Source of the DNA: Pseudomonas sp. R28(2017)
Lineage (GTDB): Bacteria; Pseudomonadota; Gammaproteobacteria; Pseudomonadales; Pseudomonadaceae
Direction: 5' to 3'
Assembly (NCBI RefSeq): GCF_002112505.1
Contig: NZ_NEHW01000001.1
Coordinates: 1-64,000 of the forward strand
DNA length: 64,000 bases
Shown here: positions 26,440-34,642 of the stretch, in pieces
How positions within the stretch are numbered: the stretch's first letter is position 1
How the letters are laid out: every line of letters starts with the position of its first letter
Translations under genes and position numbers: made by a program
Notes under the pieces: model-generated
Databases searched by the model: none
What the model saw: the letters and a program-made list of their open reading frames with translations, nothing else
Told to the model about the DNA's origin: nothing

Positions 26440-28152
26440 ATGCGCATCCTTCTGCTCTTCCTGACGTTCCTCCTGGCCGGCCCGTTGCAGGCCAACCCGT
26501 TCGACGTCAAACCCGACTTCCTGCCGGTCAACCAGGCGTTCGTGCTGACCCACGACCGCCAGGCCGACGGCCAGATGCGCCTGTACTTCCAGATCAAGCA
26601 GGGTTACTACCTGTACCAGAAGCGCCTGAAATTCGACGGTTTGCCCGCCGACCTACAGCCGCAACTGCCGCCAGCACTGAACCACCACGACGAGTTCTTC
26701 GGTGACAGCGCGGTGTACCGCGACCAACTGGAACTGCTGATCCCGGCCAATGCCCAGGGCCAGTTGCGCCTGGGCTGGCAGGGCTGCGCCGACGCGGGCC
26801 TGTGCTACCCGCCGCAAACCACCGCCATCGACCTGGGCGGCAGTGTGACGCCGGTTGCCGAACAAGCCAGCGACCAGGCCCTGGCCAGCGGCCTGCAGAG
26901 CGCCAGCCTGGCCTGGAGCCTGCTGGCATTCTTCGGCCTCGGCCTGCTGTTGGCGTTCACCCCTTGCTCGCTGCCGATGCTGCCGATCCTTGCCGGCCTG
27001 GTCCTTGGCAACGGTGCCAGCGCCCGGCGTGGCTGGCTGCTGGCCGGGGTCTATGTGCTGAGCATGGCGCTGGTGTACGCGGCCTTGGGCGTGGTCGCGG
27101 CACTGCTGGGGGCCAGCCTGCAGGCGTGGCTGCAGCAACCCTGGCTGCTGGGCAGCCTGGCCGGCCTGTTCATCCTCCTCGCCCTGCCGATGTTCGGCGC
27201 TTTCGAGCTGCAACTGCCGGCCGCCCTGCGCGATCGCCTGGACCGCGCCGGCCAAGGCACCCGCGGCGGCAACCTGTACGGCGCAGCGTTGCTCGGCGCA
27301 CTGTCCGGCCTGCTGCTCGGCCCGTGCATGACAGCACCACTGGCGGGGGCCCTGCTGTACATCGCGCAGAGTGGCGATGTGCTGCAAGGCGCACTGGTGC
27401 TGTTCAGCCTCGGCCTGGGCATGGGCGTGCCGCTGCTGTTGCTGGTGACCCTGGGCAACCGCTACCTGCCGCGCCCGGGCGCCTGGATGAACCGGGTCAA
27501 GGGCGTTTTTGGGTTCGTGTTCCTGGCCATGGCCCTGTACACCGTGCGCAGCCTGCTTGCCGCGCCCGTGGTACTGGCCCTGAGCGGTGCCTGGCTGATT
27601 GCCCTGGGCTGGGCCATGTGGCCGGCCCTGCAGCGCTTGCCGGCGCTGCGTGCGCTACCGCTGCTGGGCGCGTTGTGGGGCGGCTTGCTGCTGGTCGGCG
27701 CTGCTGCGGGGGGCGACGACCTGTGGCAACCGTTGCGGCCGTTCGCCGGCGGCAGCGCAGCCGCCACCGTGCAAAAGGCCGACGAGCACTTCGTCACGGT
27801 CAGCAGCCCTGAAGCCCTGCAGCGCGAGCTGGACGCCGCCAAGGCCCGCGGCCAGTGGGTGATGGTCGACTACTACGCCGACTGGTGCGTGTCGTGCAAG
27901 GTCATGGAAAAGCAGGTGTTCTCCCGCCCCGACATCCAATCGAGCCTGGCCGGCGTGCACCTGCTGCGCCTGGACGTGACCGCCGACTCCGCCGCCAGCC
28001 GCGCCCTGCTGCAGCGCTACCAGGTACCCGGCCCGCCCAGCATCATCTGGCTCGGCCCGGAAGGCGACGAACGCCGCGCCCGGCGCATCACCGGTGAGGT
28101 GGATGCCGCCGCATTCCTGCAACACTGGACCCAGACCCGGAGCCAAGGCTGA
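26440..28152 (+). CDS. dsbD: Thiol:disulfide interchange protein DsbD
   Basis: A 570-residue membrane electron carrier that moves reducing power from cytoplasmic thioredoxin to periplasmic proteins. The ATG at 26440 starts a signal peptide (MRILLLFLTFLLAGPLQA); the 11 codons before it are unlikely to be translated. The alpha domain has the Cys pair in GCADAGLCYPP, the beta domain eight membrane segments with FTPCSLPMLPILAGLVLG, and the gamma thioredoxin domain WCVSCKVME near residue 480. It overlaps the TlpA-like gene (TGATG) and starts a three-gene operon supplying reductant to it and DsbG. Confidence 0.93.
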   Translation: MRILLLFLTFLLAGPLQANPFDVKPDFLPVNQAFVLTHDRQADGQMRLYFQIKQGYYLYQKRLKFDGLPADLQPQLPPALNHHDEFFGDSAVYRDQLELLIPANAQGQLRLGWQGCADAGLCYPPQTTAIDLGGSVTPVAEQASDQALASGLQSASLAWSLLAFFGLGLLLAFTPCSLPMLPILAGLVLGNGASARRGWLLAGVYVLSMALVYAALGVVAALLGASLQAWLQQPWLLGSLAGLFILLALPMFGAFELQLPAALRDRLDRAGQGTRGGNLYGAALLGALSGLLLGPCMTAPLAGALLYIAQSGDVLQGALVLFSLGLGMGVPLLLLVTLGNRYLPRPGAWMNRVKGVFGFVFLAMALYTVRSLLAAPVVLALSGAWLIALGWAMWPALQRLPALRALPLLGALWGGLLLVGAAAGGDDLWQPLRPFAGGSAAATVQKADEHFVTVSSPEALQRELDAAKARGQWVMVDYYADWCVSCKVMEKQVFSRPDIQSSLAGVHLLRLDVTADSAASRALLQRYQVPGPPSIIWLGPEGDERRARRITGEVDAAAFLQHWTQTRSQG

Positions 28153-28988
28153 TGCTGACGGTAACCCTCGGGCCGCTGACCATGGCCCTCAACCACCTGC
28201 TGATGCTCGCCGCCCTCGGCGTGGCCTGCCTGGTTGGCTGGTGGGTCGCCCGGCGTGGCGGCGAAAGCCCTGAATCGGCGCTGTTCAACCTGTTCCTGAT
28301 CGGCCTGCTGTGCGCCCGCCTGGGTTTCGTGCTGGCCTACTGGCCGATGTACCGCGACGACCTGCTGCAGGTCATCGACATCCGTGACGGCGGCTTCCTG
28401 CTCTGGTCGGGCCTGGTCGGCATCGTCCTCGCCACCCTGTGGCAGGGCTGGCGTCAGCCTGGCTTGCGTCGCCCGCTGGGCTGGGCACTGTTCAGCGGTG
28501 CGCTGTTCTGGGGCCTGACCAGCCTGGGCAGCCACCTGTACAGCAAGGGCACCGCACTGCCCGAGCTGAGCCTGCGCAACGCCGCCGGCCAGTCCGTGGC
28601 GTTGCACGGCTACCGTGGCAAACCGCTGGTAATCAACATCTGGGCCACGTGGTGCCCGCCATGCCGTCGGGAAATGCCAGTGCTGCAACAGGCCCAGGGC
28701 GAGTACCCCCACGTGACCTTCATCTTCGTCAACCAGGGGGAGACGCCGGAAAACGTCACCACCTTCCTCGCCACCACCGGGCTGAGCCTGACCCATGTGC
28801 TGTTCGACGGTACCGGCGTGCTGGCCCAACGGGTCGGCTCGATGGCCCTGCCCACCACCCTGTTCTACGACGCCGACGGCCGCCTGATCGGCAGCCACCT
28901 CGGCGAGCTGTCGCGGGCCAGCCTGCGCCATGCCCTGGAACCTTTCGAGCGGGCCAAGGCGCCCGCCCCCGCCGCACAAGGAAACTGA
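28152..28988 (+). CDS. Membrane-anchored TlpA-like thioredoxin
   Basis: A 278-residue protein with an N-terminal half of about four membrane segments (resembling the prolipoprotein transferase-like membrane domain) and a C-terminal periplasmic TlpA/ResA domain. The active site is VINIWATWCPPCRREMPVLQ, with the CPPC near residues 168-171. It is probably reduced by DsbD and reduces periplasmic disulfides, for example in cytochrome c apoproteins. Start and stop overlap or abut its neighbours, so all three genes should be one transcript. Confidence 0.88.
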   Translation: MLTVTLGPLTMALNHLLMLAALGVACLVGWWVARRGGESPESALFNLFLIGLLCARLGFVLAYWPMYRDDLLQVIDIRDGGFLLWSGLVGIVLATLWQGWRQPGLRRPLGWALFSGALFWGLTSLGSHLYSKGTALPELSLRNAAGQSVALHGYRGKPLVINIWATWCPPCRREMPVLQQAQGEYPHVTFIFVNQGETPENVTTFLATTGLSLTHVLFDGTGVLAQRVGSMALPTTLFYDADGRLIGSHLGELSRASLRHALEPFERAKAPAPAAQGN

Positions 28989-28989
28989 C

Positions 28990-29748
28990 ATGCGATTGAC
29001 TGCCCTGCTGCCCCTCTCCCTGGCCCTGCTGGCCGCCCCGCTGGCGCAGGCCGAAGACCTGCCCAAGGCGATCCAGCAACTGCAAGCCAAGGGCGCCGAG
29101 ATCAAGGGCAGCTTCGATGCGCCCAACGGCCTGCGCGGCTATGCCGCCGAGTACCAGAACAACGCCCTGGCCCTGTACCTGACCCCGGACGGCAAGCACG
29201 TGCTGGTCGGCAGCCTGTTCGACGAACAGGGCAAGGACCTCAGCGCCGAGCCGCTGCAGAAGCTGGTGTACGCGCCGATGAGCAAGGCAATCTGGGCGAA
29301 GATGGAGAAAACCGCCTGGATCGCCGATGGCAAGGACAGTGCGCCGCGCAAGGTGTACCTGTTCAGCGACCCCAACTGCCCGTACTGCAACATGTTCTGG
29401 GAACAGGCGCGGCCTTGGGTGGAGTCGGGCAAGGTGCAGTTGCGCCATATCATGGTCGGCATCATCCGCGAGGACAGCCCGGGCAAGTCGGCTGCACTGT
29501 TGGCAGCCAAGGACCCGGCCAAGGCGTTGCATGAGCATGAGAAAGCGGGCAAGGCGAGCAGCCTGAAGCCGCTGGACAAGGTGCCGGATGCCGTGCAGCA
29601 GAAGCTGGCGGCGAACATGGCACTGATGGAGGAAATGGGGCTGCAGGCGACCCCGGCGATCTTCTATCAGGATGAGCAGGGTAACCTGCAGAGCCAGCAA
29701 GGGGCGCCGCGACCAGAGCTGCTTGGCAAGATCCTCGGCAAGCGCTGA
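28990..29748 (+). CDS. dsbG: Thiol:disulfide isomerase DsbG
   Basis: A 252-residue periplasmic DsbC/DsbG-family protein. The ATG at 28990 gives a signal peptide (MRLTALLPLSLALLAAPLAQ, cut before EDLPK). A dimerisation domain precedes the thioredoxin fold with VYLFSDPNCPYCNMFWEQAR, CPYC near residues 130-133, and the cis-Pro region LQATPAIFYQDEQG. The last 72 bp are duplicated at 35354-35425, beyond the microcin-like cassette, so this is the intact copy. Confidence 0.9.
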   Translation: MRLTALLPLSLALLAAPLAQAEDLPKAIQQLQAKGAEIKGSFDAPNGLRGYAAEYQNNALALYLTPDGKHVLVGSLFDEQGKDLSAEPLQKLVYAPMSKAIWAKMEKTAWIADGKDSAPRKVYLFSDPNCPYCNMFWEQARPWVESGKVQLRHIMVGIIREDSPGKSAALLAAKDPAKALHEHEKAGKASSLKPLDKVPDAVQQKLAANMALMEEMGLQATPAIFYQDEQGNLQSQQGAPRPELLGKILGKR

Positions 29749-29765
29749 TACCTCGGTTGCCAGTT

Positions 29766-29906
29766 CCGGCCTCTTCGCGGGCAAGCCCGCTCCCACAGGG
29801 ACCTCGCTGGTTCAAGCCTTGCGGAGTACCTGTGGGAGCAACTGTCTTGCTCAATTTCTAGAGTCTGGCGCGATTCCTGTGGGAGCGGGCTTGCCCGCGA
29901 ATGGGG
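29766..29906. repeat. REP pair in the dsbG-pvdL intergenic region (copy 1)
   Basis: REP cores at 29766-29800 and, inverted, at 29875-29906, with a partial CCTGTGGGAGCA copy between them. The same arrangement recurs in repeat copy 2. Confidence 0.8.
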
Positions 29907-29919
29907 CGCAAAGCGCCCC
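29903..29919 (-). terminator. Hairpin behind the truncated pvdL copy
   Basis: GGGGCGC-AAA-GCGCCCC lies just beyond the TAG of the truncated pvdL end. It has no U-tract and is the duplicate of the hairpin behind the intact pvdL. Confidence 0.5.
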
Positions 29920-29927
29920 CCTACGGT

Positions 29928-30467
29928 CTAAAGCCCTTCGAGCTCAGCCATCAGGTCACTGAGCCGATCCGCCTTGCCCTCATCCGGCGCACTGCCCTGC
30001 AACCCACGCACATACTCGGCCAACTCCTCCACCGTGCTGCACTCGAACATCGCCCGCAACGGCACGTTCAATTGCAGCTGCTTCTGCACCCGCGAAGCAA
30101 TCTGCGTGGCCAGCAGCGAATGCCTGCCCAGCTCGAAGAAGTTGTCATGCACCCCGACCCGTTCGGCCTTGAGCACATCGCCCCAGATACCCGCCAGCAC
30201 CGCTTCCAGCTCATCCCGCGGCGCCAGGTAGGCCTGGCTGTGCTGCCCACCGATCTCGATGGCCGGCAGCGCCTTGCGGTCAAGCTTGCCATTGGTGTCG
30301 TGCGAAATCAGGCCGATGCTATCTAGTGAAAAAAAGCCGTTCCATCCACTCCTAACAAACTGCAATCGTCCATGAGAGCGAGACCAAATATCTTGAAACA
30401 ATCTGGCGAAAAGATTATTGGCTAAACATCGCGCCGCCCCCTCTGACACCCAAAAATTGAGAGACAT
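29928..30467 (-). pseudogene. Truncated 3' end of pvdL (lone carrier-protein domain)
   Basis: Residues from [20 protein letters not shown] to the stop reproduce the C-terminal 125 or so residues of PvdL: the end of the last adenylation domain and the terminal peptidyl-carrier domain. The frame stays open upstream to an ATG at 30467, adding about 50 residues (starting [14 protein letters not shown]) that resemble nothing I recognise and come from the AT-rich cassette side. The carrier motif reads [13 protein letters not shown] instead of [13 protein letters not shown], so a Gly next to the phosphopantetheine Ser is Arg. It is a recombination by-product and probably not functional. Confidence 0.85.
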
Positions 30468-30750
30468 GAAGAAAAAGAATCCTCTGACATCACAAAGAAA
30501 ACTTTCTTACGCGAGACAAGTATCAAACCTACAAAAATTAAGTCCGCCGCATAAGTAGCCAGAAACAACTTCCCCAAGTAGAAACTTTCCATAGGAAAGC
30601 TCCTACACCCACCTCTTCAAACCAAAGATAATTATTACGCCTGCACACCCATGCAAGCCTCGCCGCCGCATTGACAATGAAAAGTCAAACTTCTAAACCT
30701 TTAGATGCCCGCACACATCGGGCGACAACAAAAACAGTTAAGGAGACACT
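30305..30750. other. AT-rich region upstream of the microcin-like precursor gene
   Basis: About 446 bp between the end of repeat copy 1 and the precursor ATG. The first 163 bp form the foreign extension of the truncated pvdL frame. The rest has no convincing gene. A possible promoter (30671-30699) and the strong AAGGAG Shine-Dalgarno at about 30738-30744 are the only features seen. Confidence 0.6.
30671..30699 (+). promoter_or_regulatory. Candidate promoter of the mcb-like operon
   Basis: A perfect -35 TTGACA (30671-30676) is followed after 17 bp by TAAACC, or after 15 bp by TCTAAA. The -10 is weak, so another sigma factor or activator may be involved. It lies about 50-80 bp before the precursor start. 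Confidence 0.4.
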
Positions 30751-30957
30751 ATGGAAACTCAATACGGCATCAACATCCTTGAACTGTCCTCCGACAGTAA
30801 TTGCGATATGGACTCGGAGTTTTTCGGGGGTTCTGGCGGCGCCGGTGGTTGCGGTGGTAGTGGAGGCTGCGGCGGCGGAGGCGGGTGCAGCGGTGGCAGT
30901 GGCGGTTCCGGTGGTAGTGGGGGAAACGCTATTGACATCGAAGGCAACACGAACTGA
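30751..30957 (+). CDS. mcbA: Microcin B17-like precursor peptide (Gly/Ser/Cys-rich)
   Basis: A 68-residue precursor of a linear azol(in)e-containing peptide. AAGGAG lies 7 nt before the ATG. The leader (about residues 1-25, METQYGINILELSSDSNCDM...) has Tyr5-Gly6-x-x-Ile9, which aligns with the Phe-Gly-x-x-Leu leader motif of E. coli McbA that is read by the modifying complex. The core (residues 26-58) is 23 Gly, 6 Ser, 3 Cys and 1 Ala with GGS/GGC repeats, giving up to nine heterocycles; Cys46-Ser47 is the only adjacent pair able to form a fused thiazole-oxazole. A non-repetitive tail NAIDIEGNTN ends the peptide. McbA-type products poison DNA gyrase; gyrase as target here is inference. Confidence 0.88.
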   Translation: METQYGINILELSSDSNCDMDSEFFGGSGGAGGCGGSGGCGGGGGCSGGSGGSGGSGGNAIDIEGNTN

Positions 30958-30983
30958 TAACCCCATAACTTACTAAGGAGCGA

Positions 30984-31010
30984 GCGTTCCCAGCAAAACG
31001 CTAGGAACGC
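30984..31010 (+). promoter_or_regulatory. Hairpin between the precursor and mcbB-like genes
   Basis: GCGTTCC (30984-30990) pairs with GGAACGC (31004-31010), with an inner AGC/GCT extension. There is no U-tract. It could act as an mRNA stabiliser or partial attenuator that keeps precursor levels above those of the enzymes. Confidence 0.5.
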
Positions 31011-31034
31011 CCGCATAACGCAAAAGGCAATCCA

Positions 31035-31895
31035 ATGAACGTATTCAGAATCTACAATTACGAGATATTAAATTTCGACCTAGACCCCATGATTTTTTCG
31101 AGCACAGGATTCACAAAGATCAAAGAACCCAAAATAATCAGGGCTTTGCAGAAAATGGAGAGCACCCAATCCAAATACATTAAACGCCAGGATCTTGAAG
31201 AAATTTTTGAAACTGAGAAGCTTGAACCCATAAGCACGTTAAATTTCCTAAAAACGTTATCAATTCTGGGAGAGAAAGCAGAGCCGCCACACTTTCAGAA
31301 TGTAATAATTTATCACGACCTAGACGCGCCCCTACCACTAATACAGTTTTACGAGAAAAAACACAGCAACACAATAACAATTAAAAAAATCGAGCACTTT
31401 GAAGCACCTAACATCTGCACACCAACGTTATTCGTTTTTGCCTGCCTTAAACTTCGCCCCGACTCAATCAGAAGCATCTACACAAGTCTAACGAAAGAGA
31501 ACCCGGAGCACGGCATCAGCATCGGATTTACAAGCAATCGTTACTTCCATCTCACAGAAGTGCATGTGCCATCAATAGGAAACCCATGTGCCTTTTGCAC
31601 TCTCGATCGAATTACATATTATGAATCCAAACGCCTAAGCCAACACCCATGGAGCAAAGTATGGGCCTTTTGCTGCAACAACAACTATGACCTACCTAAA
31701 GCAGCAATTGACGACTTCCAGGCTTCATTGATTCTGGGAACCATCATTTCCTTCACAAACAAGCTTACGCAAGCACCAAAGTCCAAGTACACGCAAGACC
31801 AGACACTTCTATCCAGAACCATCGACCTGGAGACAGGTGCTACCACCGAAGAAGTAAGCGTCCACTGGCCATTCTGCCAATGCCTAGGTAAATAA
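31035..31895 (+). CDS. mcbB: McbB-like scaffold/leader-binding protein of the heterocyclase complex
   Basis: A 286-residue protein, close in size to E. coli McbB (about 295). In microcin B17 synthesis McbB binds the precursor leader and a structural zinc and presents the core to the cyclodehydratase and dehydrogenase. A CxxC pair is visible at Cys185/Cys188 (NPCAFCTLDR) and a CxC at Cys281/Cys283 (WPFCQCLGK), a plausible zinc site. Sequence similarity of this family is low, so the call leans on cysteine pattern, size and gene order. The gene is distinctly AT-rich and stops 2 bp before the dehydrogenase ATG. Confidence 0.8.
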   Translation: MNVFRIYNYEILNFDLDPMIFSSTGFTKIKEPKIIRALQKMESTQSKYIKRQDLEEIFETEKLEPISTLNFLKTLSILGEKAEPPHFQNVIIYHDLDAPLPLIQFYEKKHSNTITIKKIEHFEAPNICTPTLFVFACLKLRPDSIRSIYTSLTKENPEHGISIGFTSNRYFHLTEVHVPSIGNPCAFCTLDRITYYESKRLSQHPWSKVWAFCCNNNYDLPKAAIDDFQASLILGTIISFTNKLTQAPKSKYTQDQTLLSRTIDLETGATTEEVSVHWPFCQCLGK

Positions 31896-31897
31896 GA

Positions 31898-32689
31898 ATG
31901 AGTATTAGTCACGACCAGTATTCAAGATTCACCGACTCCAGAGTTCTCGACGAAACATTGGCATTTCATGCCAAAGGAAATTATACGCTCCACGAAGCAA
32001 CCCGACATCTAAGCACTCTCCATCACATACCCGCTAAAGACCTCCGCAAGCTTACTGGCAAAGAGCTGAAACTCAACACCCTCACAAACGAGGCCGAAGC
32101 CCGCGAGTTTCAGTTATCAGCGCTTCCCTTGGATCATCCCCTCATAAGAAACGAGTCGTGCGATCACTTCCGTGAGCGCCACCTGCACTTTGATACCGTT
32201 CGCAATCTAATTGCTCCCCTTTTGAAAAAAATCGGATCAAACCACAAGCGCGGCTACCCGAGCGCTGGAGCAATTTTTCCAATTGAAATATTTTGCATCA
32301 ATCTAAATAATAGAATTGAACAGTGGCCAACTGACTGCATGGCCCTGCATCTGCTCCCAGCATCCCAAACATTTGAAATACACAGCACAAACATCAATAT
32401 AAAACAGCTCACTCAAGCTATTACTCCACAAAACCCAGAAATCGGCGCACCTGCCCTAGCACTTATCTATGTGATTTATCTGCCTAAAGCATTGTTCAAA
32501 TATCGATATCGAGGTTACCGCCACGCATTAATGGAGGCGGGCTCGCTGTACATGCTCACAGACCTACGCTGCAAAGAATTAAATTTGGATAGCAGACCTT
32601 GGTCCGCCTTCACAGACCATCAAATAACAAAACTCTTGAACCTCAATCCAACCCTATTCCTGCCGACATGCATCCAATTGATAGGTTAA
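31898..32689 (+). CDS. mcbC: McbC-like FMN-dependent azoline dehydrogenase
   Basis: A 263-residue SagB/ThcOx-type nitroreductase-fold enzyme that oxidises thiazolines and oxazolines to thiazoles and oxazoles. The FMN-binding RGYPSAGAIFPIEIF (residues 118-132) and the C-terminal YRYRGYRHALMEAGSLYML are typical. Lys201-Tyr202 (LFKYRYRGYR) matches the Lys-Tyr pair shown to matter in related TOMM dehydrogenases. Length is close to E. coli McbC (272). It sits in the second enzyme position of the operon, 2 bp after mcbB-like. Confidence 0.87.
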   Translation: MSISHDQYSRFTDSRVLDETLAFHAKGNYTLHEATRHLSTLHHIPAKDLRKLTGKELKLNTLTNEAEAREFQLSALPLDHPLIRNESCDHFRERHLHFDTVRNLIAPLLKKIGSNHKRGYPSAGAIFPIEIFCINLNNRIEQWPTDCMALHLLPASQTFEIHSTNINIKQLTQAITPQNPEIGAPALALIYVIYLPKALFKYRYRGYRHALMEAGSLYMLTDLRCKELNLDSRPWSAFTDHQITKLLNLNPTLFLPTCIQLIG

Positions 32690-32693
32690 ATCA

Positions 32694-33887
32694 ATGAATA
32701 TATTCAATGAGGTTCATCATCCTTCGTCTCCTGATTTCGAACTGCTTCGCCCAAGCGCGGTAACACACCTACCCCACAGCGTAGAGTGCGGCAGTCGCTG
32801 GCAAACCTACGGATCCAGTAGCGGTTGGTCTGCGAAGATAACGGTCTGCGCCAGAGGTGAGCATTTCGAGCGGAAGCATTTTTACTTGGACATCCCGGTC
32901 GACGACACCGAGAAGCTTGCCGATGGACTGAGCAACCAAGAACTTGACGAGTTCACGGAGGCATTCCTGCAGACATCCACATACGGCTCAGATACAGAAC
33001 TTCAATCACACGTCTTCGATCGCACCACCGTGCACAGAGTAATCGATTTTACCTCCTGCAAAGTCCCAACGGCCTGTCTTTCGATAACAGAATGTAGAAA
33101 CAATATTGACAACAAATATTACCCAATGCGGGACACCTGCGGATGCAGCGCGCATGAGAACATTGAAAGTGCCATATTTGGCGCTGCCAAAGAAAGTCTC
33201 GAACGGCAATTCTTGCTACGATTCTGGCTCACCCTTAAATTTAAAAAACGTCTTGACCATCACGAAGCCTGTGCTCTCCTAGAGTTACGACCCAGTTCAA
33301 CCCTCTTTCGTGAGCTATCAAAGTCTGGGGATATTCTCGTTCTAGACCTCACTGACGGGCGTTTTCCAGGCGCCTGCATTCTTCTCTGCTATGGCAACAT
33401 GCGTGCCGAAGCCAAGGTCCAATATTGCGCAGGCATGTCATATTCAGACACTGCAAGCAACGCGCTTGAAAAAGCTGTCCTTGAACTCTGGCAAACGTTC
33501 CGTTACATGCAGTCCATTGACAACTTAGCCAGTGAGCCTAAAGACCCCTACCTTAGACATTTCCTTGCTTGCAACAACTACAAAACTTACATAGAAATGT
33601 CTACAGCCACCCCTTACGATGACTGTGAAGCGCTTACTACCAAGCACCCACCATTAGATTGCCAAACACTTCTGAGCACACTCAGATGCTTAGAGCTGAA
33701 CGGTTACATCTACCTATCCAGACTGACATCCAATCATCCAACAATATACTTTTGCAAATATTTCTCACCAAACCTGTTCCTCCACATGAACAATGCGAAT
33801 CATTTCAACCTGAAGAACAGGTACTCCGCCGATTTCCTCAATCAGGTTATCGCACGCCAATCATCTCGAATGGTACCCTTTCCATGA
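32694..33887 (+). CDS. mcbD: McbD-like YcaO cyclodehydratase
   Basis: A 397-residue YcaO protein that uses ATP to cyclise Ser and Cys side chains onto the preceding amide. YcaO nucleotide-binding signatures are CARGEHFER (residues 52-60), GCSAHENIESAIFGAAKESL (150-169) and SNALEKAVLELWQ. It ends in VPFP, like the proline-rich C-termini important for YcaO cyclodehydratases. The size equals E. coli McbD (about 396). It starts 5 bp after mcbC-like and its stop overlaps the permease start as ATGA. Confidence 0.87.
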   Translation: MNIFNEVHHPSSPDFELLRPSAVTHLPHSVECGSRWQTYGSSSGWSAKITVCARGEHFERKHFYLDIPVDDTEKLADGLSNQELDEFTEAFLQTSTYGSDTELQSHVFDRTTVHRVIDFTSCKVPTACLSITECRNNIDNKYYPMRDTCGCSAHENIESAIFGAAKESLERQFLLRFWLTLKFKKRLDHHEACALLELRPSSTLFRELSKSGDILVLDLTDGRFPGACILLCYGNMRAEAKVQYCAGMSYSDTASNALEKAVLELWQTFRYMQSIDNLASEPKDPYLRHFLACNNYKTYIEMSTATPYDDCEALTTKHPPLDCQTLLSTLRCLELNGYIYLSRLTSNHPTIYFCKYFSPNLFLHMNNANHFNLKNRYSADFLNQVIARQSSRMVPFP

Positions 33888-34642
33888 CCAGCCACTTAAC
33901 ACCCATTATCATCAATACAAAAAAAGTACTCCACATCACGCGAATCTTAACCCTAGAGCACCTGAGAGAACCCACAGCCCTTATATGGTCAGCCATCGCT
34001 CCCTGCCTACTATTCTTGTTGACACAAGGTCATGCAGAAGCAGAGTCCGCCCGTAATGAAGCTTACATTCTCTCCGCATCGTGGTTTTTCTCGTACATCT
34101 CTGCAAGCATTGCTTTTTTTGGATTCAGTTTTTACCTGATCGGAAGACGTGAGAGCGGTTTCACCAGGTCCTTCATCTACCAGCCCGACGCTATTAGGCG
34201 CTTTCTGGCAGCTCACTTCCTCAGTTATTCCACGGTAAGCGTGCTCTACGCGGCACTCTTTTACCTTCTCACCAAACCGCTGTATGGCGATTACAGAATT
34301 GCGGAACTGCTATACGTGACCGCATGTTTTTACACCAGCTTCTTGACATTCAGCTGCATCGGACTTGTCATAGCCGCGCTACCCATTAAATTCAATACAG
34401 CCAGCACCTTATTTTCACTATTATCATTTCTCATGTTACTCTCTGGATACTTAGGATCCGCTCAGTCTCGCGCCGCGCCTCAGAGCCTACTCTCTTTAAA
34501 CCCACTGCAATTGAGCAGCAAAATTTTCAACCATGAAATCCCCCTGCTGACTTCCTTCTGCATCGCGCTCGCGGCGCTGCTCACCGGACTTTACCTCACT
34601 GGGCGACACTTCAGGATCCAACCTGTCTGGAGCAGATACTAA
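33884..34642 (+). CDS. mcbE: McbE-like ABC exporter permease
   Basis: A 252-residue protein with six predicted membrane segments, for example LIWSAIAPCLLFLLTQ, FFSYISASIAFFGFSFYLIG and STLFSLLSFLMLLSGYLG, in the ABC-2 permease style. The ATG at 33884 overlaps the YcaO stop. With McbF it should export the mature peptide and so provide self-protection, as McbEF do for microcin B17. Similarity in such permeases is low, so the call rests on topology and gene order. Confidence 0.8.
   Translation: MTSHLTPIIINTKKVLHITRILTLEHLREPTALIWSAIAPCLLFLLTQGHAEAESARNEAYILSASWFFSYISASIAFFGFSFYLIGRRESGFTRSFIYQPDAIRRFLAAHFLSYSTVSVLYAALFYLLTKPLYGDYRIAELLYVTACFYTSFLTFSCIGLVIAALPIKFNTASTLFSLLSFLMLLSGYLGSAQSRAAPQSLLSLNPLQLSSKIFNHEIPLLTSFCIALAALLTGLYLTGRHFRIQPVWSRY

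Larger units (their letters stand above)
29677..30304. repeat. Direct repeat copy 1 flanking the mcb-like cassette
   Basis: About 628 bp: the last 72 bp of dsbG, the dsbG-pvdL intergenic region with its REP pair, and about 375 bp of the 3' end of pvdL. The copy at 35354-35981 is collinear with no visible gaps and about 18 substitutions by eye, roughly 97 % identity. Mismatches become denser toward the pvdL-internal end. Confidence 0.92.

Noticed and set aside
30840..30930. Gly/Ser repeat as a structural or PE_PGRS-like sequence
   Set aside because: The adjacent YcaO, SagB-type dehydrogenase and ABC exporter genes explain it as a microcin B-type core.
30685..30966. 93-residue antisense frame over the precursor
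   Set aside because: Ala/Thr repeats are the complement of the GGS/GGC codons; no independent support.
30671..30976. 101-residue plus-strand frame overlapping the precursor gene
   Set aside because: Ala/Val-rich tail is the Gly-repeat read in another frame; it has no Shine-Dalgarno sequence, while the McbA-like frame has AAGGAG.
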